A stretch of 64,000 nt of DNA from Chromera velia (taxonomy: Eukaryota; Sar; Chromeraceae): positions 1 to 64,000 of the forward strand of contig JAHBMJ010005045.1 in NCBI GenBank assembly GCA_018398765.1. The letters run 5' to 3'. The notes beneath the pieces were generated by a model. That model worked only from the letters and a program-made list of their open reading frames with translations, searched no databases and was not told where the DNA came from. Each line of letters starts with the position of its first letter. The stretch's first letter is position 1. Positions 23,411 through 35,149 of this stretch are shown in pieces. The translations under genes were made by a program, and so were the position numbers.

Positions 23411-24508
23411 TTATGTAATAATGCTACAGATCATTGCCTTTGCCGAGATGCTGTCATCCACAGGACCGTCAAAGTTGCTTTCCTTCCCAGTATCCTTCTT
23501 CTTGCTGAAGCTCTCCCTGAGCATGCTGCAGACAACACATGCAGTGAAGAAAGGGTAAAGAGGAGGTAAAGTGAGACAAAAGATCAAGAAAGTACATCTC
23601 GAAGTGGGAGACAGCTTTGGCATGCATGCATCAGGAGTGGGAGGGAGAAGAGTGGATCCATCGGCGGGAGTTTCCTGTCTACGCCTCTTTGAAAGGGGAT
23701 CACCTGGTAGGTTTCCTGCAGGCAGAGAGAAAAAGTTCACTGTCGTAAACCAGCCACTCATTCAGTACTAAGTGCTCAACCCCTCAGTCAGTCGTGCTAC
23801 ATCTCTGTCGCCAGTTCCTTGACTGACATTTGATGATCGAATCATGCAGTGATAGGTATATTCGGACTATTTATTCATCATGGGGCAGTGTGTGTGGAAA
23901 AAATGAGTTGTACCTAAATTTTGTCGATCGTTCATTTGATTTCCTGCCAGGTTTTGTGATAGTGACGCGTACACTGAGCATGATATCTATTTCCACAGCA
24001 GACTGACTTGACCGGCAAGAATCTGTGGGGCCTTCACTTGAGAGGAATCCGCCCTTGACTTTTTGAAGTTCGTCTTCGGGGACTCAGAACGCCTTTTTTT
24101 CACGCCTTCCCCTTCCCCTTCCTGGTCGTCCTTTGTTGTACCATCGTTGGGTGCGGAAGGACCAAGGGAGGGGTTCTCTGAAGGAAAGAACACAGACAAC
24201 AAAACTTTGAAACAGCTAGCATGAGCACAAGGACAAGGGTGACCGGAAAGAAAACCTAGATGTTTTGGGATCTGAGTTTTAGCCAATTTTTTGCAATCAT
24301 CCCAGAGACAGACAAACAGAATTAGTCTTTTCCCCTCTTTGCGGCACTGACTGTTTCTCTTTTTCTTCTTTTTTTCCTTCGATCGAATTCTTATGCATAC
24401 ACAAACAAACGAGGTCGCTCTCTTCTTCTTCTTCTTCGCCTCTTCCATTGTTCCCCCCCCCCCCCCCNTCTCACACACACACATACAGGCTCCGTCTGAG
24501 ACGATCAA

Positions 24509-24540
<32 letters not shown>

Positions 24541-24554
24541 ACTAGATGTTTCTT

Positions 24555-24586
<32 letters not shown>

Positions 24587-26420
24587 GTCTATGTTTCCTT
24601 TTTTCGTTTTAACCGACTAACACAATGATGTACAATGAGAGATAAACATACAAAGAGACATTTAAGCAGAACCAGTGCTAGGAGCAATTAAATTGCAGTG
24701 CCCATTGCTTGAAGGAAGTCCGGCCAAACAATAATTGCAATCAGACTCAAATATGTAGTTATTAAGCGAATTGGGGTATCAGATAACAGTGTACAATGAA
24801 ATACCAACTCAAATGTAAGCATTTATGAAATGAAATAACTATAAATCATCTAAAACAAACGTTTTACGACTTGCAACTTGGTGTTTCATGTTTTAAACTG
24901 TGTAAACTGTTGTAAAATTTACCAAACAGTACCTAAACATGCCTAAACAACACATGGCAACATATGAACAACACATAGCAACACATAAACAACGCATGAA
25001 CAAAAATCGCAATTAATTGCAACTAATTGCCTCTCGCCCGCTCCTGGCAAACAGTAATTGTTTGCAATTAATTTCAATAATTGCAATTACAATAATTGTA
25101 TCCCTAGCACTGAGCAGAACTACAAGAAAAGAGGGCCAGTCGAGCTGTATCAAAAATCAACCGAGAGTCATGCATGCAATAGAGCAGCATTTTTCGGGCA
25201 AGCAAATTGGAAGACATGTCGTCGATGTTAAAGGGAAAAGGATATGGGGAGGAGTTCAGAAAAGAAAACTGCAGTCTGGGGTGGTTGAACACTCAGCAAG
25301 GAAGAGAAAGAGTTTGTTATGACGAAAAAATGGAAATGCTGGGTCTCGAAAGACGGAATTGCAGAGACCTGCATTTTTTTTGCTCCATGCGTGGAGTAAG
25401 CAAGGCGTCAGTCCGACCAGGCGGTAGTTTTTTCCCAGGAGGGGAGGGGCAAGACAAAAAAGAATGCACACTTCAACAACTTAAGAGACATACACATATG
25501 CATGCATCCACTTACTTCCATACCAAAACACCTAATGAAATGCAAACATGAACGACTAGACATATACACTGCACACATAAGCGTCTAGCACAAGCACAAC
25601 TTGCTGTACAAGCTCTTTCGGAAAATACAGTGTATCCGCCTACCAACCGATGTTGCTTCTTCTCAGGGCCCTCCTAGCAGTAGGCCTTGTTTACTCGCCA
25701 CTCCCTGGAAGCTCCTGGTGTTGGAAGGAGGGCCGAAGATCAATAAAGAGAACATGTAAGTTGCCAGGAAGAGAGCAGCGGACCACGTTCTTCCGTCCTC
25801 CTGGAGGACCGGAAGCAAGTGGCCGTGCTCTTTGAAAGAATCCGCAGGCACAGCGGTAGCGCCGTTCATATCCTGCATCAGAAAGAATAGAGAAATCAGG
25901 TTGTAACGCCCTATCTTGCCGGTTTGACCTCTCGGAGAGATCCGGAAAGGGGAACAGACAATTACAGGGCAGTCTTCAAAGTCCTTCGACCCAAAGAAGA
26001 ATTGTTTAAACATGTAGATAGACATCACTGTCCCTCCATGAACAGACATACCTAAAAAGAGTATACAGACAAGGGCTTCGACTTATTTGCAAAAAGTGCA
26101 GAACCTGATGCAGAGTGAAAAGGATATGCAGACGAAATGCACCAGACAGCCAGGCAAATGCGAAGAGTTGCGTGAAGACTGACTTCATTGATGCCTTCCA
26201 TCGTCACCTCTTCAGTCTTCTCACTCAGCAGGGCTTTGTACAAAGTTCCCTCCTTTGATACAAGCTCGCTCTTCACCTCGCTGCGACCGCTCAAGCTAGC
26301 GGTCAAGACTCTGTTCACATTGTATCTCGACACCCCCGTGACATCTTCCACAAATTTGACCGAGGGACACCAGATCGTTGTATTAATAAAAGGCACAGTT
26401 CTGACAGGCTCTGGAGCCAT
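23411..26420 (-). CDS. Five-exon gene for a 265-residue protein of unknown function
   Basis: The exons keep frame: 26420-26184 (ATG opens MAPEPVRTVPF), 25872-25695, 24177-24013, 23715-23613 and 23525-23411 (TAA). The N-terminal 80 residues are a mixed globular stretch with no recognised family. A hydrophobic stretch (SAALFLATYMFSLLIFG) follows at about 112-128. The C-terminal half is polar with basic clusters KKRRSESPK, NFKKSR and SKRRRQE that look like nuclear localisation or disordered regions. Exon 1 to 2 uses a GTCAGT donor and CTGATGCAG acceptor. The exon 2 donor (GTAAAC) and the exon 4 donor (GTCTCC) are weak, so those borders are provisional. A hAT-type element sits inside intron 2. 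The protein could be a lineage-specific orphan. Confidence 0.5.
24452..24468. repeat. Poly-C run ending in an undetermined base
   Basis: A C homopolymer of about 15 bases ends in N at 24468, next to (CTT)n and (CA)n runs. It is a sequencing or assembly weak point. Confidence 0.9.
24505..24590. repeat. (CAGA)n tetranucleotide repeat, two blocks
   Basis: CAGA units at about 24509-24541 and again at about 24555-24583, in the second intron of the 265-residue gene. Confidence 0.9.
24673..25112. mobile_element. Non-autonomous hAT-type element with perfect 8-bp target duplication
   Basis: The element starts CAGTGCTAGG and ends with the exact complement CCTAGCACTG. The inner parts of the repeats are imperfect (AGCAATTA against GATACAATTA). 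Identical 8-bp flanks AGCAGAAC occur at 24665-24672 and 25113-25120, the length expected of hAT transposition. CAGTG-type ends also fit hAT. The 440-bp interior is AT-rich, has CAATTAATTGC palindromes and no transposase, so it must have been moved in trans. It lies in intron 2 of the gene at 23411-26420. Confidence 0.9.
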
Positions 26421-26886
26421 GTTTCACTGAAGTTGTCATCGATTTGAAACAAAACGAACCGTTGCAAGCAGTTGTCTGGGGAATTCAAGTGACGGTCAAA
26501 GCAAGTCGTTAAGGAGTCAAAGCTACCGCACCTTTGACATCAAACAGTCTCTCTGTTTCTTCACAGGAACCATGGACTGTCATCACATTGACGATGTCAA
26601 ACTGTTGTGCGGGTATATATATTCTGCATGAGACTCTGCCTGGCTTTCATGTGTGAAAATGCACGTTGCAAATTCAGATGTGCTGCTTCTTGCTTTTGAA
26701 TACAGTCTTGATGTGCTTATCGCTCACGGGAAGCAGGTTGATTGACCGGGCCTGATGGCTGCAATATGCTGCAAGATGTATCGATCGAATTGAGAGATCG
26801 ATCAGTGCATGCGTGCAACACTCAGACTGCATGCAACACTGTAACACTCATGCACACAGTCTGACAAATATTGATAATAGCTCCGC
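26421..26886. promoter_or_regulatory. Upstream region of the 265-residue gene
   Basis: About 470 bp of mid-GC DNA upstream of ATG 26420. No CpG island is present. A TATATATATTC run (about 26614-26624) lies 200 bases upstream, but a TATA role is speculative. Confidence 0.3.
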
Positions 26887-27068
26887 CATACATCCAGCCC
26901 GAATCTGCAGTCATATTGCAGCGCTGCCAAGAGTGCTGTTCCATGCCCACTCTCTCTAATAAGCTCAGCTGTTGTGTTGCCATCTGTCTTCGTCCGCGAT
27001 ATAGCTGCTGTGCAGTGTGCGCCAGAACACTGGACTCCGTCAACCATCAGTGTGTTGAGGACGACTGA
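26887..27068 (-). pseudogene. Possible ankyrin-repeat gene fragment
   Basis: On the minus strand the frame reads TDGNTTAELIRESGHGTALL, which resembles the second half of an ankyrin unit (DGxTxxxLAxxxGHxxxxxLL). The preceding residues (LNTLMVDGVQCSGAH) fit a preceding unit poorly. No start codon, splice sites or second clear unit were found, so a relic is more likely than a gene. Confidence 0.3.
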
Positions 27069-27097
27069 GCACCTAGCTATTGCCATTTTTATTCCAG

Positions 27098-28284
27098 GAA
27101 TCGTTCGAGAACCAGGCTGTCTTCCAACATCTGAGAAACAAGCCCTCCCTAACCGGCACGCTAAAGGTTGGTGGCCTTCGTTACCGTGGAGTAGGTGAAA
27201 GCTGTTCTGCACGGCATCAGATGTTCAAAGTGTTGCTTTATTACGCGCCAATACCGCCTTTCCTCCCTCTCTCCCTTCTTCCCTGCTCGCTTTACGCACC
27301 GATCCGAGATACTTCCCCTTTTTGCCTTTCTTGTGTGCATGCAGACGCATGGAGGAGACGGAATGAAAAGCTGGAGACTCCAGGTCGTTTCTTGGCGGGC
27401 TTCGCCACAGATTGATGCGCACCTCCGGTCTGTCTGTCTGACTTTGCTCAACCATGTAGTGCCCCCCCCCCTGCCTATGCATCCATCACACAGCACTGCA
27501 CCCAGTCACGCATAGAGTCACTTTGGACACTGTCAGCAGACCGCTCCAGTCAATACCCGTTACAATCACTGGGCGACTTGTTATAGCCGGGGCACATTAC
27601 CTGGAGCTGTGGGTGCAGGTGACCCCCACTGTGCGCCGACAAGACATTGAAAGCACTTTCGAAAGAAAGAAAGCCTTCTCTGCCCCTCGTCGATCACGTA
27701 CTTAGACGACTTGCCTGTCACTCAAAGCATCAAGCCTCTGGTGACTCGGATACCACCGCAAGCACTCTCATGAACACAGCTTGTCGGTGGTCTTTCTTTT
27801 TCTTGTTGGCTCTTGCTTTGTCTCCCCCCGCTGCATCGCATGACTGAGTGCACCACTCTTTGCTTCTGTGCCGATTCTAGGTGCCGATTGATTCCTTCCT
27901 TCCTTCCTTCCTTCCTTCTGATTCCTTTCCTTTCTCTCTCTGTCCCTCGGGCTACTCGACGAATCAGAATGTATTCATGCTTCCCTTTCGACGAGATAGA
28001 TGAAGTAATCACCTGTTCGTTCTCGACCAGCCGATCACCCCGCCTATATATCTAGCTGCAGAGTGGGAAGGGGGGGGGTCGGGTAGAATGCTGTGGCTCT
28101 TTTTCTTTGTGTCCCTCTTTCAGAGAACGTTTGGCTGCAGGTCCGGCCGGCCATACGTTTGACGTCTTTTGATTCTCAATTAATTGACCTGGAGGGGAAA
28201 CTTAAGAGGCGCAGCCAGTCACGGCCAGCGGAATGGAGTGTGCGCGGAAGGGAAGCCTCGGGAAAAGAGAGAGCAAGTCAGTGA
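27098..28284 (+). CDS. Possible multi-exon gene, 5' end not found, function unknown
   Basis: Plus-strand exons that keep frame: 27098-27166 (TTCCAG acceptor, AAG/GTTGGT donor), 27345-27427, 27516-27618 and 28126-28284 ending in TGA. The translated pieces read ESFENQAVFQHLRNKPSL, THGGDGMKSWRLQ, VTLDTVSRPLQSIPVTITG, AGAHYLELWVQ and NVWLQVRPAIRLTSF, then a basic tail. The middle part has a beta-strand character. The last acceptor (CAGAG) is unusual; with the ordinary CAG site a further exon is required. No start exon and no known domain were seen. Confidence 0.35.
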
Positions 28285-30299
28285 AACTCAACAGAATGTG
28301 TCTGCATGCTAGGTCTGCATGACGTTTGGAGAGGAGGTGGGAGCCTGTGTGCGGGTAACCTAGGTGGGTAACACTTTATCTGTATGTGCGTCTTGTTTGG
28401 TTTCTTCTTCATTTGTCTTCTGGCAAGGCCCAAAACTTTCTCGGTGGGGACTACGGAAGGCTAATAGGTTTGCTAGTGTAGGACTGTGCGCAATGGATAA
28501 CTTCATTTGACTTTCACTATATACTACTCTTTTGGTATCTTTGGGCGCTCTTGCAGGTATTGTATCCTGCTTTCTTGAGTCGTGTCCTTGCTCTTGGTCC
28601 CTGTGGGCCGTGGCGGTTCTTCCTACAAGACGGGAGACCCTCCCTCTTTCGAGGGAGACGGCAGGCGTCGGCAGCCACTGACAGGCGGAATCGGAGAAGC
28701 AGGACGATCTCATCAGTTGCAGTAGGAAGAAAGCTTTTACAGACTCGATCGGGATTCTCCAGAAGTGGATGCCTGGGGTGCACCTGAAAAAAGAAAAATA
28801 AAGGCTTCCCGTTTGAGCTTTGCTACATGTGATGACGATGCGGTGCGTACACAGATGGAGTCGGGAGGCATAAAGAGGGGGGGGGGTCGTGTGGGCGGTC
28901 ACTTTTCAGTAGGCCAATGGGCGTTGCTGAAACGGTTTCAGATGTTTTGACAGCTTTCTGTATGTTGCCAGGATGAGGATTTGGGAGGCAGGCGAAAGAA
29001 CTTTCTGTTTTTTATGCTGATTGATGAACGTAAGAATATTCTGCCGGTAGTTCTGCCGCCTCGATCTGCTTTTACAAACATCCAGCTTTAAGCTTCGTGG
29101 CCGGGGGGGAGGGGGGGGTGTCTACGACTTATGAGATCGCTAATGAAGATATGCATGGCCCTTCATATATCATATGATGATTTGTGATGAGGTGACTTAA
29201 CCCGCCAGCTATCGTGTCCCAATGGCAAAAGGCAGTCTGTGAGCATTCATGTCATATTGCAAGCTAGGAGCACACTAGCGAATGCTCACCTAAAGCGGCC
29301 GAACTTTAGGACTACTAGCTAGCAGAACACTGCTCCCCAGGATCGATCAGTCTGGTCCTAGGCATACAGCAATACGGGCACTGGCCTTTCGGGCATCCCT
29401 CTGAAGAAGAAGCAAGAAGTACCGCCTTACCCGCTCCTCGGCCTGTCCCACCCCCTTACCCTCTCGGGCTTCCTGTCTCTCTCCATGCTCACATACTTCT
29501 TCTATCGACATACGCTCCAGTCGCCTATACCAAAGATCACTCAGTCTCCCCCGCGGCCCCTCTGTTCGGACACAAGTTGTCAGACGGTGAATCGGATCGT
29601 CAATCAATTTCTCCTAACTTTTTTCTTCACAGGCTTTACAAATTGATTCAACCCTCCCCCCATAGTTTGCCCCCCCTCCAACTGCTAGTGCCGCAGTGGT
29701 CCATATCACTACATACTCGTCTATATTTTAAATTCTAGTTTAGATTTAAGCTAATTACTGTGTATAATGCCACATAGTAGTATGCCACTCCATTTACTAC
29801 TAGTTTACAAAGCGTTGTATGTCTTTTTTTGTCTGTATGGTCTATGTTACTAGCTATGTTATTATATTTTACATTAATTACTTTTTATAGTACCGTATAG
29901 CTAGTATGCCACTACATTTAACGCTAAATGCATTACTTAGTTCTAGACTAGCTTCCTTATATACCAGCCTGAGTCATTTTTTATAAATTATTCTATATTA
30001 CCTAGTATACTATATAAATTTAATCTAAACTATATTAAACTGTTTAGATATCTCTAAGCTTTTCTCAAGAAAGACGACAGACAGCCGGAGGCCAGCCACA
30101 GGCCCACCCGCAGATCAGAAGATGGAGTAATAAACGAAAAAGGAAGAAAGATGGTCTCTTTTTAGGAGGAGACATAAACAATTCCCCTGAATGGCCTCAC
30201 CAGGTGTGCCATCACGGAAGAAGGAGAGCCAGAGGAGCTTTGGTTCGATGGTTAGATGACTTTTCACGCAGTTGGCAGACAGACATCAGCTGCTGATCA
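28285..30299. other. Intergenic DNA, mid-GC then AT-rich
   Basis: Two unassigned open frames on the minus strand are worth noting: 28902-28360 (180 codons) and 29607-29347 (86 codons, containing GRLSDLWYRRLERM and a helical, basic C-terminus). Neither has an identifiable domain. From about 29650 to 30060 the DNA is AT-rich and repeats a GTATGCCACT(A/C)CATTTA motif at about 29780 and 29907. Confidence 0.35.
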
Positions 30300-33200
30300 G
30301 CATTGAATGACTATGTATGTATGTTTCCTAAACTTCTTTCTTGTGTATCTTCTTTTTGCATTCATGATATAGAGAGACCGTTTTGTTTTGATCACAAAGT
30401 GCTGCACGTAACTGTAAGGGTGAGAGAAAAAAAGAAAGAAGAGGAAGAAAAAACGGAAAATGAGAGAGGAATTCGCCTTTTGGAGATTTGTCTGCCTGAG
30501 AAAGACCAGATGAAAGAAAGATGGTGGGGTCCCCTCCCTCTGAATGCTACCAGAGAATTTAAAAAAAACTTATAAGAGAGGCTGTAAAAAGAGGAGACAA
30601 GTGCAAAACTGGCTGATTTGTTCTTTTAGAACACCGGTTTCAGTGTACGTGCTTGTGAACAGTGAACTGAACGAGATTAAAGAAAGCTTAGACAAGGCCG
30701 TAAGAGAAGGGTACAAGAAGGTGGCCAAGAGAGAAAAAATGAGGAGAAGAGCGACTCAGGTGAGAAAGGACGACTCCCCTGAACAGATCATCTAAAGAGC
30801 AGAAAAGAAGGCAAAGAAGGAGGAGAGCAAAGCAGCGGAGAAAATGAAGAAGGTGAAAGGAAAAATGAGCACATAGGGGAGCGAAGAGTTGGAAACAGAA
30901 TTTCAGAGAGCAAAAGAAGAGATTTAGGATAATCGACTTAAAATATTACTAGATGAATTTTAGGGGTTACACATAGGGTATGTTAGTATTTAACGTCACC
31001 TCTACACTAAAAACCATTTTTTTAGGACTTATTACATTAAATTACTTCAAACAAAGTCAACATCTCATCAGAATGCTCACTGGTTCGCTTGCAATCTATG
31101 ATGAAAGTCTTGTCTCCAGGTGATATCTAGAAAGGGCTCGTAAACTCGTAATCCGTAATATGAAGTAAAATGAGGTAAACAGCCCTCTTCCCTGGACCCT
31201 CTTTCAAAAAACAAAAGAAAACCGTCATGATACGATAATGTCATCATCAAATTTCAATCTCAACATCCATAACAACATCAAGGTCCTTGATGACATTTCT
31301 TCGACTTTTTACAGCTCATCCTCCTCCATGAACAGACTTTTTCTCTAGCCTTTTCCCACAACTTTTGCATGGTGCAACTAATAAAAAACAACAGCAAGAC
31401 TGACTGTATTAAAGCAAATTTTAGGTTATAATAGAACCAGGCTCGCGGCGGCTGCTGTTGCTCTGCAGCCTCCCGAGAGAGGCCGAATAGTCAACTCAAC
31501 GCCTCTTCCATCAGTTTCCCCCCTCCTTTTGCCCCTGAATCCCCAGCTTAAATCTCTGATAGCCGCTCAAAAGACTGCAGAAGAAGAGAATTAATAATTT
31601 TTATTGTCTTTTGTATGAGCTACAGCGGGAAGCCTTATGCTTTCTGGGAGATGGGTGATGGCATGTAAAGAAAAAAAATATTGGTGGTCTTTCAAAAGAT
31701 GCTGTAATCTCATAATTCGTAATCAGTTATAACAGACATATCATAAAAGGGGGGGTATATGATTATTTTTTCCTGTAATCACACTTAATTTCACCGGATT
31801 CAAGCTTTTTAAGATGAACCACATTCCTTTAGCCTGAAATATTTATGTAATCTATGTTTTTATTATATGTTTTGTATGATCTTACCTATAAAATCTTAAT
31901 CATAATTAAAATAGTCGAATACCCTAGAGAAGAGATGAAGGCTGCATCAAAGAGAAGGAAAGTTTGACAGATAAAGAGACAAATGCAACAGTAGAAAAGA
32001 ATCAGGAGGATAGAGAGGATTACGAAGGAAGTGAAGGAGCCTGGTGGTGGATGGAACGTTTAGAGAAGGCTGAACCAGAACTTAAAGAGAGAAATCAAAC
32101 AGAAAGACAGCTTTCTGCGAGAACCAGACAAAATAAACGCTCTACTAGAAGAACAATATAAGAATGATGGGACAGATGGTAAAGTAAGTTACTTCAGCCC
32201 CGAGGACTCAGAACACCTTCTCACTGCGTATGATTTGCTCCCAGCAGAAAGAATGCCAGAAATACGGGAGAAGCAAGTAAAAGAGGCAATGAAAGAAGCA
32301 GGGAAGCCAAGAAAGGCAGCTGGGAAAAATGGAATGCTACCCACAGTTCTGTAGACACTGTATGATGTAAATGAATTTGTTCTTTATTTTGTTTAGTTTC
32401 TTTCTCTTTCATAGCGTTTTTTATGGTGGCCTAAAGGATGGAATGACCTGCCTATCTCAGCTATCTAAAAGCAACGCAGACCCCAAAGCATCCTGAAAGG
32501 CATCCGAAACATTCATCTTGCATCAGCAATTCCAAAGAGTGGGGAACTTGTCATGAGGGGGGTAATGGACAAAGAAGGCAGAAACAAGAAAAACTCCTTC
32601 TAATTTGCATACAGAAAGAACACAGAGACAGCGGATGTCATTTTCCTTCTTTTGTAAAGCATCGCGAGATATAAAAGAGACTTGCTGGTTGCTTTTGTGG
32701 ACTTTACTTGAGCTTTTGACGAAATCTCGCATACCCGATTGAAAGTACAGTTAGAGAGGCACGGTTTGAGCAAACAGAAAATAGAATGGGTATATGAGTC
32801 AGTCAGACGAGTCAGAGCCAGAGTGAAGGGGTCAAAGGGTTGGTTTAGAGAGAAGAAAGGCTCAAAGCAAGGAGGGCCAGCCTGAGAGGGGCTATCAATC
32901 TTCTTTTTGTACACAAATGATTTGGGAGACGAACTTGGGAGAATTGTGGGAGGGAGGGGAAATGGACCGATCATCCTTCTCGGCCCGGATGGGAGAGAGG
33001 TCTCTCGTCCTTTCCCTGTAGGACAGTACTCAGATAATGTGTATGTCAAAGCCCTCGGTGCGATTCTTCTGCATAGACTTCTTGCTATAGTAGACACGTA
33101 TGCACAGATCAGAGAACTTCCCATCTCCAACAAATCTGCCTGGATGCTCTTCCTACTTCGAGGTCAGTTAGAGACTAGGTTAGAGAGATTAGGTAAGAGG

Positions 33201-33370
33201 GGAAGGGGAGAGGAAATGGGAACTACTTTCAGACAGAATGAGCACACTTTCTCTTTTGGTGGAAAGCCTTTGCCGCAAGCTAACTCACAAAAGTTGCTAT
33301 GCTCGAAATCGGATTCGTATGCTGACATCAGATTCAAAATAATGTGGACAATAAACTCTGTTATTGATTG
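30300..33370 (+). mobile_element. Decayed LINE, endonuclease-end and reverse-transcriptase part
   Basis: Plus-strand fragments in several frames follow the order of a non-LTR retrotransposon ORF2. FDHKVLHVTVRV at about 30390 fits the last endonuclease motif (SDH). A Lys/Glu-rich linker follows. GKPRKAAGKNG at about 32310 fits the RT entry motif KAAGPDG. Then come AIPKSGE, FAYRKNTETADVIF, LLVAFVDFT-AFDEI (motif A, about 32690), GSKQGGPA (motif B, about 32862), FLYTNDL and GQYSDNVYVKA (motif C region, about 33020). Multiple stops and frame changes interrupt it and the catalytic YADD is not intact, so it is dead. The block at 30930-31930 is AT-rich with no LINE match and may be an insertion. Confidence 0.8.
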
Positions 33371-35149
33371 ATCTGAAATAATTTTTATTGGCTATTGTAT
33401 AATTTGCACTAAAAAAATTTAAAAAAGTATTAAATCCATATCTTTGTGATTGATAATGTTACTCGGGCCCATATAATTAAGTTTATAATATTTTTTACAT
33501 AAAGTTTTATACTAGTATACTATAGGTTTTATTATACTATTTATTAGTACTTTAAGTTAGTTTTATAAATTTAAAATACTTGACAAAAACTATTGAATTA
33601 AAAACTAAAATTACTTCAATTCTGTAGAGACACACACATAATTTAGTCTTATAGGAAATAATATATTCATATATACCTGCAATAATAAGTAAAGCCTCAG
33701 TCTCTTTGAGTTAACAACTTGAACTTATGAATAAAAAACTAGATAAAAAAATAAAATAAAAGAATAAATATAAAAGCATAATGAACTAGATAATGAAAAG
33801 TATTACTTCCATATTACTTTCAAGTAACTTCTGGTCTTAACTTTCATATTTCACACGGAATAACACTGAATGAATCATAATGCAGTTATTAATTGTGAAG
33901 GAACATGGTGCTACTGCACTGCTGCACATCGATCTGTATGAAGTTGATCAACTCACTTACTTGTAAGTCATTTGGAGACATTAGTGATACGAATAGCCCA
34001 AACCAACCCAGATTGGATCCCACACCGTGTCACAACCTGATTTGATGAAACCGTTACGAATCTGAAAAATAGTCTCAGAAGAATTTGTAAGTTGAATCTT
34101 CTGCTTTTTATCAATTAGTAATACAAACTTTTTGTTGGTTATGTAAATGCACCACACACACTTTTATTAACGTATCCGTGGCACCTGTGCATGCAGTGAT
34201 GTCAGAGAAGCAAAAGTTTTAGAAGCAGAGAAGCCTCAGTAGAAATTGAACAACAAAAAGGAGAGAGGAAGGAATAAACAAAGTGAGGGAGATGGGATCA
34301 AAAAGAAAGAAAGAAAGTTTTAACGTAAGGGAAAGAACAAAGAGAGAGAGAGAGAGAGAACAAGAGAGCTAGCGAAGGGCATGGAAGGAAGGAAATGGAT
34401 GAACGAATGCAATGATCTGGCATCCATACAGTATGAAAAGGAGGATAAACAGTTTACAGAAGGACCAACGTGGGTCTTTCTGGCGTGATAAAACCGTTTA
34501 CCTACACGAAGTGTTGAAAACATTGTCAAGCTAGGAGACGGCAAATCAGCCCACCTCAAAAGTGTAGTAACACTACAGTACCGGCGAAAGATCCCCAGCC
34601 ATAGGACCATAACAAATGCGTTCTAAAGCAAATCTACACATTAACGGGAGCTAACTGAAAGGAATGAAGCTATTTCTTTAATTTAATTTCTTCCTTCAAG
34701 TTGCTCTCTGACAGTCTGCTGAAAGTATAATCACGGATTTCTACCGTGTATGGAGTCGCGGGGCACGTCGGAATTATATTAACCGTATATGCGTACATCA
34801 GTCAATGGGCCGGTTGGGCCGGGCGGTGTACATATGGCACACGGCATGCCACACGCGCGAGTGCGTGCAGTACCCGCCGGCCTGGTCTGCCACAACATTC
34901 CTATATATATATAGCAAACTATTCAATTCTTCCGACCTTTATTTTCATGCCGGCCTCTAATTTAAAACCTTTAAAAACGACAAAAGAATTTAATCGACAA
35001 AAATACACTCAAACGATATCAAATATATTTAAACTGTTTGTATATTTAAAAAAAAAACAGAGTTGGAAATAGTGTTCAAGTCAGGTTAACGTTGGTCCCG
35101 TTTTGTCATAAATATGTTTTGTTTTGAAAACTATTTAAAGAAGTTAAAA
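33371..35149. other. AT-rich block between two LINE parts
   Basis: The sequence is very AT-rich (33371-34200), then contains a (GA)n run at about 34340-34360, a mid-GC stretch and another AT-rich stretch. No gene or RNA was recognised. It may be DNA inserted into the LINE, or sequence between two separate LINE copies. Confidence 0.45.

Noticed and set aside
25104-25292. Minus-strand frame containing NIDDMSSNLLARKMLLYC as an exon of the 265-residue gene
   Set aside because: It overlaps the right end of the hAT element and does not fit the phase between exons 2 and 3.
26006-26188. Read-through of exon 1 of the 265-residue gene into CLAVWCISSAYPFHS with a 53-base intron
   Set aside because: A GTCAGT donor at 26183 and a CTGATGCAG acceptor at 25875 give an in-phase join with the usual splice style of this genome; a 53-base intron would be far shorter than the others.
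27896-27920. Regular TTCC repeat as a possible CRISPR-like array
   Set aside because: Plain tetranucleotide microsatellite with no spacers. No CRISPR array occurs in the window.
29347-29607. 86-codon minus-strand frame as part of the LINE or an LTR element
   Set aside because: Opposite strand to the LINE and no motif of reverse transcriptase, integrase or RNase H could be recognised; no LTR pair was found anywhere in the window.
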